Of a stretch of DNA of 64,000 bases, positions 49,141 through 60,359 are shown in pieces (the first letter of the stretch is position 1; every line of letters starts with the position of its first letter). The notes under the pieces were generated by a model, which had not been told where the DNA came from, ran no database searches, and saw nothing but the letters and a program-made list of their open reading frames with translations. This DNA is from Ligustrum vulgare (taxonomy: Eukaryota > Streptophyta > Magnoliopsida > Lamiales > Oleaceae). The translations under genes and the position numbers were made by a program. The DNA is taken from positions 19,405,446-19,469,445 of the forward strand of contig OY743172.1 of NCBI GenBank assembly GCA_963555705.1, read 5' to 3'.

Positions 49141-50996
49141 GGGTAAATAACTTGTAACAATGTTTATAAAATTTTATTATAATAAATCAGGTCATTAGAA
49201 ACTATTTAACAAAATCAGGTCTTAACAAAAAAATAAATAAATTAATCTTCCTCCATAATTGCAGAAACCAATCACTTCTCTCTCTGTAACTATTTCTATT
49301 TCTTCTCTACACAAATATACAAAGATGTGTGTATGTATGTATGTATACAAAGCATCTCACCATTCTCAACTCAACCATCATTCACCACCTCTTTCGCCAC
49401 CACATGTCAAGCCTTCGTTGCCGCCACTTTCTCAAGGCACAACCTTTGCCACCGCTAAAATATCCCCCACTCTCTCTCCTTAAAAAACCTACCCCAACAC
49501 CTCTCCCTTCTTCATTTTGTGCTCTTCACTGCCCTCATTTTCATGACAGATGAACATAACTTGCAGCTTTGACTAAATGTAGGGGAGGACATGAAGATCG
49601 ACATGCGGGCTGATCGCCTGGTTCGAGGAGAGGATCTGGATCGAACACTTGGAAGCCTCGACCTTCGTGTGTGGTAGTTGTTCCACGTCATCCGAATACC
49701 CTCGATTCCCTCAAGATCTATCTAGAAATTGAATTTGGGGGTTTTGGAATTGGGGTTTTAGGAATGGAAAATCGAGAGAGAGGCCCTTGAGAAGGGGAGA
49801 GATGAATGGGAATTGGGAGGGAAGAGGGGTTGCTCCAAAAGAAGGGAATCAAGAAACAGAGGTGAGTACATGAATTGTGTATTGTATGTAATTATTGGTG
49901 GTGGTGGTGGTGGTGGTGGTTGGTGGTGATCAATGGTGGTTGTGGTGATTTAATTACAATTGTAACTAATTATAAATTGAAATAAAGTTACAATTGTAAT
50001 TAATTAGTAGTGATGGTTAGTGGTGATGATTTTAGATGGTTATTGTTGGAGGTGATCGATGGTGGTGGTGATGGTGGTAATTGGTTAAAATTGTAATTAA
50101 AAATTCAATTATAACTAATTACAAATTGACATAAATTTATAATTGTAATTAATTACAAAATTAAAATAAAATTACAATTTTATTTCCAACGATGGTTATA
50201 GTGGTGGCTAATTACAAATTACGAATTACACTAATGTTTTACTAATTCATAAGTTACAATTGCAATTAATTACAAAATTGAAATAAAGTTACAATTGTAA
50301 TTAATTATAAACTAATAACAAAATGTAATTAAGTTGTAATTGTAGTTGTAATTAAGGTGAATGTAACTAATTAAATTTTTTAAATAATTCAATTAATTTC
50401 AATAAAAAGATCTGTCATATTTTACAATTTTATTAGTTACAACTGTAATTAATCGAAACATTGAAAGAAAATTACAATTGTAATTAATTACAAAATCTGA
50501 TTATTGTAGTTGTAGTTAAAATTACAATTGTAACTAATTACAAATTTGAAATAAAGTTACAATATATATTTTTGACTGTGGTTATTGGTGGTAGTTGGTG
50601 GTGATTGTTTTAGGTGATGGTGATGGTGGTTACAATTATATTTAATAGTAAAATTGAAATAAAATTACAATTGTAATTAATTCTAAATTGTAACTAATAA
50701 CAAAATGTAATTAAGTTGTAATTAAGGTGAATATAACTAATTCAATTATTCTTAACAAGAAAATATGTCATGTTTTATGAATTGCAACTTAATTGTAATT
50801 AATTAGTTAGTTACACTTGTAATTGATTACAAAATTGAAATTAAGTTACAATCGGCGCATAAAGTCCAGAGTTTACACGTTTGATTTGCCTGATTACCTG
50901 ATTTTGGTAATATGTTTTACATTCCTAAAATAACTTTCAAAATGCTTGATATTAAAAAATAAGACCCTTCAAGTTTTGTATTTGTGTACTTGACCC
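49141..50996. mobile_element. Mutator-like non-autonomous element (possible Pack-MULE)
   Basis: The 1,856-bp insertion is flanked by the 9-bp duplication TTTATAATA (49,132-49,140; 50,997-51,005), the Mutator size; the other LTR has the uninterrupted site. Ends start GGGTAAATAAC and, inverted, GGGTCAAGTAC, so terminal repeats are short. The left third (49,255-49,870) is GC-richer with a pyrimidine-rich leader and gene-like sequence. The right two thirds hold many copies of the palindromic TTACAATTGTAATTAATTA motif. No transposase seen. Confidence 0.75.
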
Positions 50997-51106
50997 TTTA
51001 TAATATTAAATCGACCCATGGACAAACGCAACTTCATATTAATACAATCAATTAATGTTTTATTTTAAATGTCGTGAATTATACTCTATGGACATTTATA
51101 ATTTCA

Positions 51107-52690
51107 GGTTCGAAGGCTCGTTGTGTGTGGGTTGAAAAAGTCGGCTGTGAAGACATAAAGATTTCTCAAGAACCTTTGTAAGTGTAACCAAGAGAAGATA
51201 TGCCACATCCTATAAGTGAATAAATGGACCATGGTAGAACAACAAATAACTTGTTGTCACTTGTCATCTAAGTTGCCTAACCCTGTGAGGTAGCTGACAT
51301 TTGATTTGTGGACACCATGGACACGTTGACTGCGCTGAAATAAGTGCTGAAATTGCCCGTGTGAATAATCAGAGGCCCAAGAAACTTTAGTGCAGTGCAT
51401 AAGTTGTGGTTTAGGGTTGGCCAGTAGGAAGTGACATCACAGATCATCAGATAAAGAAAAATAAAGATTTTCTAGATTATTCAAGTGAAGAGCTTGGATT
51501 GCCCTCAGAGAGGGTTGTAGGGAAAAAAGAGAGAGAATGAATTAAAAGAATAAAAATCGCATGTTATGTTTATACAGTTTTCTTAAATCGAATTTATCGT
51601 TTCACTAGAGTGTACGGAGTTTTGATCGGTATTTGATTCCTAGAGCTAGGATATAATGGGTCCTCAATTGATGTTGCACTACGTTAACCGCCTACGAACT
51701 AGCTGTATTTGAACTCTCACTCACAAAACAGAAATGGGAAAAAGAAAGGACGAAGAGGCTATTTGCTGGATTTTTCTGTTCCCCCCCCCCCCCTTGAACG
51801 TGGTAGAAACTCCAATTTATAACCAAGAAAAGGCTGCCACTCATTAAGGATGGCAAAAAAACTCATTTCAACTCGAACACGATGGGGCCCTAACCCTAAT
51901 GGAGCGAAAAGAAACTGCTCACGGGTCGATGGGACGGGTTTGGGTTTAATTTCAATTACCCGAAACGGGTTTGGGGCGGGGCAGGTTTTGGTTGACCCGC
52001 CCCGCTAATTTATTTATTTAAAAAAAAAAAATTTAATGCAAAGAATACAAATAACACACTTGAGTGTGTTTGATATTGTTTAAAATGAGTTTTTTTTTTT
52101 TTTAAAATGAATAGTGATTTTTAGGAAAAATGATGGTTGAGATTTGGTTGAAAAGTAAAAAATTGTGGGCTTGACTTTTGATGGATGGTTGAGATTGAAT
52201 ACTGTAGAAAAATGAGAAAAATTTAAGGGCAACCAAACGAGAGCTTTCAAGATACAATTTCTTGCTTATGATAACATCTTTGATTCTGTGATGATTTGGG
52301 TATTTGATTGTTTTGACTTTTACTTTTTTTGAGTGGGAAAAAAAGTTAGAAACTTGAAGAAAATTATATTTCAAAAAAAAAAAAAAAAAAAAAAAATTCG
52401 GGACAAGGCGGGGATGCCCCCATCTTGATACCCGCCCCGCCCCGCCCCGTTTTGATTTAACAGGTAATGGGGTGGGTATGGTTTTGATAATCTATTCATG
52501 GGGCGGGGGTACCTTCCCCATTACTATCTCTACAATTTCCAATTAATTTGGCAGTTTTCCAAAATAAATCTAGCAATTAAAAGGCATAAAATCTTCATTC
52601 AAACAAAAACAAAACTATTGAAAATCAGCATTGAGTGGTAAAACTTGTGCTGAAAGATGAATGAAAATTTGCGAAAAATAGAGACTCAAG

Positions 52691-52727
<37 letters not shown>

Positions 52728-53014
52728 GAGAGAGAGAGAGAGAGAGAGTACAACGAATCAGTTCTGCGCAGGATTGGTAGCGTTTAGCTTTGAACCTTTT
52801 CTTGTGAAAACCTATCGGGTATTACTATCATACCAGTGGTTTTGATGCCTTGAACTGTTCTTCCATTTTTGTAAATCAAGACAATAGACCTAACATAGGA
52901 CCATTCTCGACACAACATAGTTCTCAAAGTTGTGCTCATTTTAGCCATGAAACATGTTGTCTGGTTCTGCAAGTGTTTGTTCAAGGATGTAGCATTCCTA
53001 ATCCTTATAGAAGC
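51107..53014. other. Intergenic DNA with a MITE-like G/C-run element
   Basis: At about 51,850-52,535 an AT-rich core is framed by GGGGCGGG/CCCCGCCC runs, much like the element at 11,777, but clean ends were not found. A TG run (52,692-52,726) abuts a GA run (52,728-52,748). No gene seen. Confidence 0.45.
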
Positions 53015-53708
53015 TGTTGAGACCGTGCTCAAAAAGGAGCCAAATGAATCACCAGCAAGGGCCCAATAGAGGCTCAATGAGCCTTGGCCCATGACTAAAG
53101 CTTAGGGTATCTCCTAAGGCCAACTGCTGAGGTGGAACAACACATGAACCTCTTTAACCGAACTGGTTTATATCTAGCCGAGGTGCTCTATGGTAACGCC
53201 TCGGACGGGTGATGGGACAGCGGACGGTGTCAGAGATGTGTGACTTTCCCCTGTTGACTGTGGCTTGACGAGACATTGCCTTTTTCAAGAATGTGACAGG
53301 CGTCCATCCCTACCAAACGTAGCAATGATTACTGCAAGAAAGTAAGATCCTCCTCTCCAATAGTTAGGGTAAATACACGTGTAAAGTCCACCACGTGTCT
53401 CCATTCAAGACCATAACTTCTCATATAAATAGAACACTCCCTCCACCAAATAAAGGGTTAGCAATCCAATACTCTTAACTAAATATTTTACTCTCACTCT
53501 CTTTTCTCTCTTTTACACAATTATATTTCCCGCACTCAATTTATATTCGCTTGAAATGAGCACTACTTTGGCATCGGAGTGCAAACGGGAGCCACTCGGC
53601 ACCCTTTGCAAACTAATTGTTTGTCACAGTGCGCAGGAGATCCACGTGTTCAAGAGGGAGGAGCTGAGACGTGTTGGTCCAAGGTCCAGCCGGATTTTGT
53701 GGTCAACA
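53015..53708 (+). repeat. 5' LTR of the Tat element
   Basis: The 694-bp repeat begins TGTTGAGACC and ends GGTCAACA. It holds a TATAAATA box at 53,424-53,431, followed by a short TC-rich stretch. The partner LTR lies beyond the window, so identity between LTRs cannot be judged. Confidence 0.82.
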
Positions 53709-53731
53709 TTTTGGCACCATCTGTGAGAAAC
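53709..53731 (+). promoter_or_regulatory. Primer-binding site of the Tat element
   Basis: TTTTGGCACCATCTGTGAG follows the LTR at once. It is a two- to three-base variant of the TTTTGGCGCCGTCTGTGGG site common to Tat-lineage elements. Confidence 0.75.
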
Positions 53732-53989
53732 CACACTTCTAACCACGAAAACGCGTGGTAAAAAGCTACATAAAAAAAACCTTGAAAAATGGTGGATAAC
53801 CTCTTGGAAAAAAGTGAAGAACTACAAGAACCCCTTGAAAAAAGCTTGAAACTTTGAAATATAAGTTTATTAACCTTGAAAAAGGCTTGAAACTTTGAAA
53901 TATAAATTTACTAACCTTGAAAAAGGCTTGGAGTTTTGAGATAAAAGTTCACCTATCTTTGAAAGAAAATATAAAATCAAGAAACTGCT

Positions 53990-55492
53990 ATGAACATGAA
54001 TGAAAGTGACGATGATGTTAACCCTCGTAGGAGTAAAGATGACCAACGCAGGGAGGAAGAGGCTCCCCAGAGGCCTCGTGAGAACACAAATGAGGGGGTG
54101 GCCCAACCTAACCCTCCACGTCGGCACCTGAATCGCTGCATGCTGCGAGATATGACTCGCATGGCAGCCTTGATGTTGGAAATGCAGAAACAGCAGATAG
54201 AACAAACTGCTACGATGAATGCCTATATGGCTAGAGGGCATATCATAAACGAGCCCATGATGCCCCCGCAGTACTCGCAACCGCATTACTCACCATATGA
54301 TGCGGCCATTGCCTTGTATTTTTATCAAGATCCACAGGCATATGACGAGGTGGAATCTGTTCCTTTCAACAAAGAAGACCCGGTGCATGAAGCACCAAGA
54401 GAACAAGGTCAACCCCCTATTAACCATAGGGAGGTTTCGCCCCCAAAGTCTGGCAGCGTATTTAGCCGAATAGGGGGATTATTCAAGGGCAAGGGAGGAG
54501 GCCGAACTGATCAAGGTCGGCACAGTGCAGCTGAGCCTAGAAATAGACGAGAGCGACGGGCTGAAGAAGCCCCTTCCCGGAGCCAAATGCCTAGAGATAG
54601 GTATGACACAGGATCGGAGAAATTGAGCCCCACACATGGGCCTAGAAATAGGCGGGAGAGGAGAGCTGAAGTAGCTCAGACCCAATCTCATGGTGGCCTT
54701 TCGACCTTTCAAAGGCCAAATTACGGCAGAGCTCTGCTACCACAGGGGTGAGATTACGTTCAGCCGTCCTACGACCAATACCATGACTAGATGAATTCCG
54801 ACCATGGTGAGAACAGTGAATTACCGTCATACGAGCTGGATGATGAAGAGGAAATAAGCCCCTTTAATGAGGGCATCCGAAAGTGTCTGGTGTCCCATGA
54901 CTTTGAAATGCCAGAAATAACAAAGTACTCTAGCAGAGGTGACCTTGATGATCACCTGTTGAACTATCGCGCTAGCATGGAAATAGTCGGAGCCACTCCA
55001 GCACTGAAGTGCAAAGCCTTTGCTTTAACCCTTGAGGGAAGTACAATACGATGGTATAAAAAACTCCCTCCTGAAAGCATCCACAGTTGGAGAGATTTGA
55101 AGGCAGCCTTCAAAAATGGCTTTGTTTCCTCCAGGCCCGGCCAGCTCCCACTCCAACACCTTCAGGATTTAAGGCAAGGAAGGGAGGAGTCTTTGAAGAG
55201 CTACCTAGCTTGGTTTACAGAAGAAATGCACATTTTTCAGAATATCACCGATGCGGAGATATTTCCTGCATTAAAAGGAGGCCTAGACATGACAAGCATG
55301 TTTTGGAGGGATGTCCGAAGCAGAAAGTCGAGGGATTACAATGCCCTAGTAGATCTGATGAAGGAGGAAATCGTCTCAGAAGAAATGGCTAGGGCCAGAG
55401 ATAACCATCCTCAAGAGAGATACAATATTGGATACCCCAATGAAGCGAACCATAGGAAAGGAGGTAATAAGGATAGGTTCAGCAGTAACTGA
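53990..55492 (+). pseudogene. gag of the Tat element
   Basis: One frame runs from the ATG at 53,990 to 55,492, broken by TGA at 54,749-54,751 and TAG at 54,788-54,790. The N-terminal half is charged and low in complexity, with a twice-repeated RNRRERRAE motif. The C-terminal half (54,890-55,400) is a retrotransposon gag domain with LEGSTIRWYKKLP and SWRDLKAAF. Gag packages element RNA in virus-like particles. The frame then shifts before a nucleocapsid-like YCAYHRYYDHATEDC motif near 55,624. Confidence 0.85.
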
Positions 55493-55611
55493 AGTGGCGC
55501 GCGACGTCCATTTCCGGGAACCGGATCCCCAACTTGCATTCCAATGATCCTGCCCCGAATCCTCCCACAACTCATGTAAGAATGGAAGGTAGCTGAAGTG
55601 GAAAATAGCAT

Positions 55612-56686
55612 ATGATTGGGGCCTATTGTGCGTACCACAGGTATTATGACCACGCAACGGAGGATTGTAAGGAAATCCACATGTTGGCGGACCAAAAGGC
55701 ACACGGAAGGAGGGGAAGTGATTTCTCCCCTGACAAAGGAAAAACGCAAAGGCCAAGTAACCAAAAGTTCAATCGAGCTGATAGGCGAGCTCCATGGAAA
55801 AACCCGACGAAAGAAAGGATTGACGGTCGACAAAGAGACAAGGGCAAGGATCGGAATAACTCCCCAAAAAATGCTAAAAATACAAGGGAGCCACCTATGC
55901 CTACAAATGAACCTCCGATTCGCGAGATTGATACGATATTGGGAGGCCCCCTTCCAGGTGGATGCACCAATAGCCCGCTAACGTGAATTATCACATCCAT
56001 TCACATCCTGTAGGGGTGTCCCGGAAAGAATCTATCACGTTTACCCAGAATGACGCTATTAGGGTACATTTCCCGCATAATGACGCGCTGCTTATCCAAG
56101 TAGTGGTGGCTCGGAATGGATTGTCACGGATGCTGGTGGATGACGGTGCCTCGGTAAACGTGATTTATGGACTAACTTTTGATAAGATGAGGATTAGTAC
56201 CCCCCACTTATTCCGGTCCCGGATCCAATATATGGATTCACTGGAGATAGCATAACCCCCAGAGGATCCATAACTCTTATGACGAAAGTAGGGCAAGCCC
56301 CCACTCTCTCTAGGATACCCATAGAGTTCTTAATTGTGGACAAAATTTCCTCCGATCACGGATCGATTGGGAGGCCAGGTCTCATTGAATTGGGGGTTGC
56401 AACTCATACGAAGTATATTTGCATGAAATTCCCCACGAAGCATGGTGTAGCAACTGTCAAGGGAAGCAAAACTGAATCACATGCCTGTTATACAAACGCT
56501 ATCCGAAAATTTCAAGACCGGAGCTTAAACATGATTAGTGATGTGGAAATGGCCGAGGCTGCTCCAGACCCTGAAATATTGGGTGAAGGGCCCTCAGAAA
56601 GTGAAGATGTCACAATGGTGCCGGAAGAGGATCTAGTAGATCTGGACCCAAGAATGACCAGAGACAGTTGCTCCACCCCCAGCTAA
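55612..56686 (+). pseudogene. Nucleocapsid-like segment and protease of the Tat element
   Basis: At 55,612-55,986 (frame 1) is a basic segment starting with a C-x(2)-H...H-x(4)-C zinc-binding pattern. At 55,983-56,255 (another frame) is the retropepsin region with MLVDDGASVNVIY, in which the catalytic D-x-G-A-S is present. A third frame, 56,279-56,686, reads the rest (a FLIVD and GRPGLIELG region) and an acidic linker. The three frames show at least two indels. Confidence 0.75.
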
Positions 56687-56786
56687 ATGACTGGAATGCT
56701 TTGGTGTTGATCCACTTGATCCAATCAAGGAGTTACAGATTGGATTAGATTCGCCAGTTGCATACAAAGATCAGCTGAAAAGCTTC

Positions 56787-57574
56787 TTGCTTGAAAATCT
56801 TGATGTATTCGCATGGAAACATGATGACATGATCGGAATCGATCCTAAAGTGGCCTGTCACAGACTCCAGCTTGACCCAAGAAACCCTGGGCATAGGCAG
56901 AAGAGGAGGCCGATGAGTTCTGAAAAATACGAGGCCTTGAAAGAAGAGGTGACGAATCTGTTGAAAAATGGCTTCATCAGAGAGTCCCGGTATCCAAAGT
57001 GGGTGTCAAACCCTATTTTGGTTCCGAAGTAGAATGGGAAATTGAGAGTATGTATTGATTTTTTGAATTTAAACCAGGCATGTCCTAATGACAGTTTCCT
57101 TCTGCCTCAGATTGATCAATTAGTCAACTCTACAGCAGGGCATGAGATGCTGAGTTTCATGGATGCATACTCCGGGTACAACCAAATCCCCATGCTAGAT
57201 GAGGAGCACACTTCGTTTATCACGGATAGGGAGCTCTATTGTTATAGAGCCATGCCGTTTGGTTTAAAAAATGTCGAGCCACCTAACGAAGGTTGGTAAA
57301 TCGTATATTTTCAGAACAGTTGGGAAACACCATGGAAGTATATGTCGATGACATGCTGGTCAAAAGTATGGTCGTCACAGAGCATGTCCGCCACTTTTCA
57401 GAGGCCTTTGACATTTTGAGGAAGTATCGGATGAAGCTCAACCCCACGAAATGCGCTTTTGGGGCAGTGTCTGGAAAGTTTCTTAGATTCATGGTGAACA
57501 GGAGAGGGATTGAAGCCAATCCGGATAAAATCAAAGCTTTGCTAGACATGCTCTCTCCTCGGAGCCCAAAATAA
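56787..57574 (+). pseudogene. Reverse transcriptase of the Tat element
   Basis: The fingers and palm are recognisable: NGKLRVCIDFLNLNQACP, FMDAYSGYNQI, FITDRELYCYRAMPFGLKN and the catalytic VYVDDMLVKS (near 57,340). A TAG stands at 57,030-57,032 before NGK, and small losses near 57,275-57,290 shift the frame between MPFGLKN and the VNRIF stretch. A TAA ends the frame at 57,572-57,574, after which RNase H follows in the same frame. Confidence 0.88.
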
Positions 57575-58811
57575 GTGCAAAGCTTAACGGGAAGAATTGT
57601 GGCCTTAAGTCGATTCGTTTCTAAGTCCACTGACAGATGCTCGCCATTTTTTAAGGTCTTAAAGGGAGGAAAACGATTTCAATGGCCCCCGGAATGTGAG
57701 CAAGCCTTTTCCGACCTGAAATCATTCCTGGGGCAGGTCCCTCTATTGTCTAAACCCAAGATCAGCGAGCCGCTTTCCCTGTATTTAGCCGTGTCAAAGG
57801 AGGCTGTTAGCTCAGTATTGGTCAGAGAGAAGAATGGGAATCAGCTTCCGGTGTTATGTAAGCAAAGTCATGCAGGATGCAGAAACACGATACCCAGACA
57901 TGGAAAAACTTGCTCTAGCACTGGTCACTGTGGCTCGCAAACTCCGCCCCTACTTCCAGTCACATTCCATCCATTATGTGCCTCGGACATCTATAAAAGG
58001 TCAGGCATTAGCAGATTTCATAGTTGAGTTCACACATCCACCCGAAGTGGAGATGATTGATAACACGGATAATAGCCTTGAGTGGAAATTGTTCGTTGAT
58101 GGATCCTCGGCTGAAGGAAGATCCGGGACAGGGATACTACTAGTAAGTCCAGAAGGATACAAATTGCACAGCGTGATTCTCTTTGGCTTTAAGGCCTCAA
58201 ATAATGTTGTAGAATATGAGGCGCTCTTAGCTGGACTGAGGCTTGCAAAAGCTCTGAAAATTAAGTCAGTAGTGGCAAACAGTGACTCGCAGCTTGTCAT
58301 AAACCAATTTAACGAACAGTTTTTTGCCAAAGAGTCATCCATGATTACCTACTTGAAGATAGTAAAGGACTTAGCTGCCCACTTTGAAAAAATTGAACCG
58401 CTTCATATTCCCAGGGCTGAGAATTCTAATGCGGATGCTTTGTCTAAACTAGCAAGCAGTAAGGACGCCGAGCTCCTCAATATGGTGCCAATTGAGCATC
58501 TACTGATCTCTTCCATCGAACAAGGAGTTGAGATTTTGGCAATAGAAGAAGAAGGATCTTGGATGAATCCTATACTGGCATACTTGAAACATCAAACCCT
58601 ACCAGACGAGCCGGAAGTAGCTCGAAAACTGCAAAGGTATGCCGCAAATTTTGTCCTCTTGGACGATCTGCTTTATAAATGGAGCTATACCTATCCTTTG
58701 CTGCGATGTGTTGGGCTGAAGGAAGGACAATATATAATGGAAGAGATTCATGAGGGCATATGTGGAAACCACGCTGGAGCGTTATCACTGTCTCAAAAAG
58801 CCCTAAAATAG
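57575..58811 (+). pseudogene. Two consecutive RNase H domains of the Tat element
   Basis: First, the RT-linked RNase H region (57,575 to about 58,010; GGKRFQWPPECEQAF, then RYPDMEKLALALV), crossed by a frameshift of about 2 bases near 57,852. Second, a complete-looking extra RNase H of the archaeal/plant type (about 58,080-58,460) with the acidic residues in FVDGSS, EYEALL, DSQL and NADALSKLA. The second domain is intact and in one frame. The C-terminal stretch ends at TAG 58,809-58,811, after which integrase continues in frame. Confidence 0.85.
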
Positions 58812-59752
58812 GGATACTTTTGGCCAACTATGCGAAAGGATTCCCATAACTTCGTCCGCAAGTGCGATAAATGTCAGAGGCATGCAACCATACCACATCA
58901 GCCGCATCACAAATTGAGAAACATGCAACTAAACCCAGAGGTGCTCGTAACAACTGCTTCGCAATAGTGGCGATTGATTACTTCACCAAGTGGGTCGAGG
59001 CGGAGCCCCTGATGAGGATTACTGAAGCCAACACTACCAAGTTCATCTAGAAGAATATTATATGCAGATTTGGGATACCGCACTCCTTGGTTAGTGACAA
59101 CGCAAAGCAGTTCAAAAATAGAGGTATTGACGAGTTATGCGGGGATTTGGGAATTTGTAAATTATTTTCATCTCCACATCACCCACAAGAAAATGGGCAG
59201 GTCGAAGCCGTGAACAAGACCATAAAGAATACTCTAAAACGAAAGTTGGAATAAAAAAAGGACGCATGGATAGATGAACTCCCACAGGTGTTATGGGCAC
59301 TTCGGACCACCTCGCACACCGCCACTGGGAAAATGCCTTTCTCTATGGCGTATGGATCCGAGGTGGTATGTCCAGTTGAGATTGGGGTACCTTCTCTTCG
59401 TCAAATCCATTATGACGAGGCAGAAAATGAAGAAGCACAAAGGGAAAACTTGGATTTCCTCTTTGAAAGACAGAGTGATTCCCAAATGGTGATGGCCAGG
59501 TACCAGGAGAAAATGACCCGCTACTACAACAAAAGGGTAAAAGGTCGGCACTTTAACATTGAGAATTTGGTCCTTAAGAAAATCCTCCCCTCTACTCAAA
59601 AATCAGGAGTAGGGACTTTCGGTCCTAATTGGGAGGGACCTTATAACGTCACTACCAAGGTAGTACCCGATACATTCATGATTGAAGACCTTTCTGGGGT
59701 CCCCTTGCGCAACCCTTGGAACACTGATCATCTTCGTCGCTACTTTCAATAA
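58812..59752 (+). pseudogene. Integrase of the Tat element, lacking the first catalytic aspartate region
   Basis: The N-terminal zinc-binding part shows CDKCQRHA (58,864-58,887). At about 58,950 the sequence jumps from PEVLVTTAS to FAIVAIDYFTKWVEAE in another frame. The normally intervening WGxDIVGP segment, which holds the first Asp of the D,D-35-E triad, is missing. The second Asp (VSDNAKQF) and Glu (HPQENGQVEA) remain. A TAG near 59,048 and a TAA near 59,251 interrupt the frame. The C-terminal part (GPNWEGPY; DHLRRYFQ) ends at 59,752. Confidence 0.85.
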
Positions 59753-59891
59753 AATTAAGTTCCTCTTGGGCATGTAATTTTTTTTAGCAAGATTCAGTAG
59801 TGATTGAATGATTGCTAGACCCCCACATAGGTTATGAAATTTTGCAATGAGTTACGCTAAATCACATCCAAATCTCTTCGTCAAACATGGC
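59753..59891 (+). other. Tat element 3' untranslated region, first part
   Basis: The segment runs from the integrase stop to the nested solo LTR. It contains no gene; the element resumes at 61,619. Confidence 0.5.
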
Positions 59892-60276
59892 TGATAAGTG
59901 TGTTTTACACACTTATTTCGTTTCTAAATCGACAATTTAATTGAAAAATTGAGCGAATTTCTACTGATAAATTGTGTTTATCTTGTACAATTAGGTACAA
60001 CCTCAATTGGAAAGAAAATTGACAAGATTGGAGTGCAATTGAACTAAAAGAGGAGAAAATTCGATGTCCAAAGACCTAATTGAAAGAAATCAAAAGTTTG
60101 GGGACTTAATTGCAACATTTCAGAAAGTTGAAAGACTGAAGATGCAAATATTTCAGGGTTGTATTTGTAATAAAAGTCAAAATTTGAAGACTAAATTGAA
60201 GAAGGACAGAAGACGAGGGACTTTGATTACAATTAGTTTAAAAGAAAAAAAAAAGAAAAAAAAATGAAGATAAGAC

Positions 60277-60359
<83 letters not shown>

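Larger units (their letters stand above)
40499..51106 (-). mobile_element. Old Ty1-copia element with nested insertions
   Basis: The element lies on the minus strand: 5' LTR 51,106-47,626 (interrupted), primer-binding site 47,625-47,611, degenerate internal region 47,610-41,917, polypurine tract, 3' LTR 41,899-40,499. The internal region gives no long ORF but still shows copia reverse-transcriptase phrases. The right outer border has lost the expected terminus. A GAAGG occurs at both flanks (40,494-40,498; 51,112-51,116) and may be the target duplication. Confidence 0.85.
47626..51106 (-). repeat. 5' LTR (minus strand) of the copia element, interrupted twice
   Basis: The LTR matches 40,499-41,899 in three pieces: 47,626-48,195, 48,414-49,140 and 51,006-51,106. 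The gaps are a Tourist MITE and a Mutator-like element with clean duplications. Its far end lacks the expected terminal bases (TTCA then GGTTC instead of TTCCAACA). Confidence 0.88.

Noticed and set aside
40494..51116. GAAGG as 5-bp target duplication of the copia element
   Set aside because: The right LTR terminus is altered, so the position of the second GAAGG relative to the true end cannot be proven; mentioned only as possible.
51850..52535. Second full copy of the 11,777 MITE family
   Set aside because: G/C-run ends are similar in style, but no terminal repeat or target duplication could be placed, so it is only described as MITE-like.
52784..53092. 102-codon minus-strand frame
   Set aside because: It runs across the left border of the Tat LTR, so it cannot be a conserved gene.
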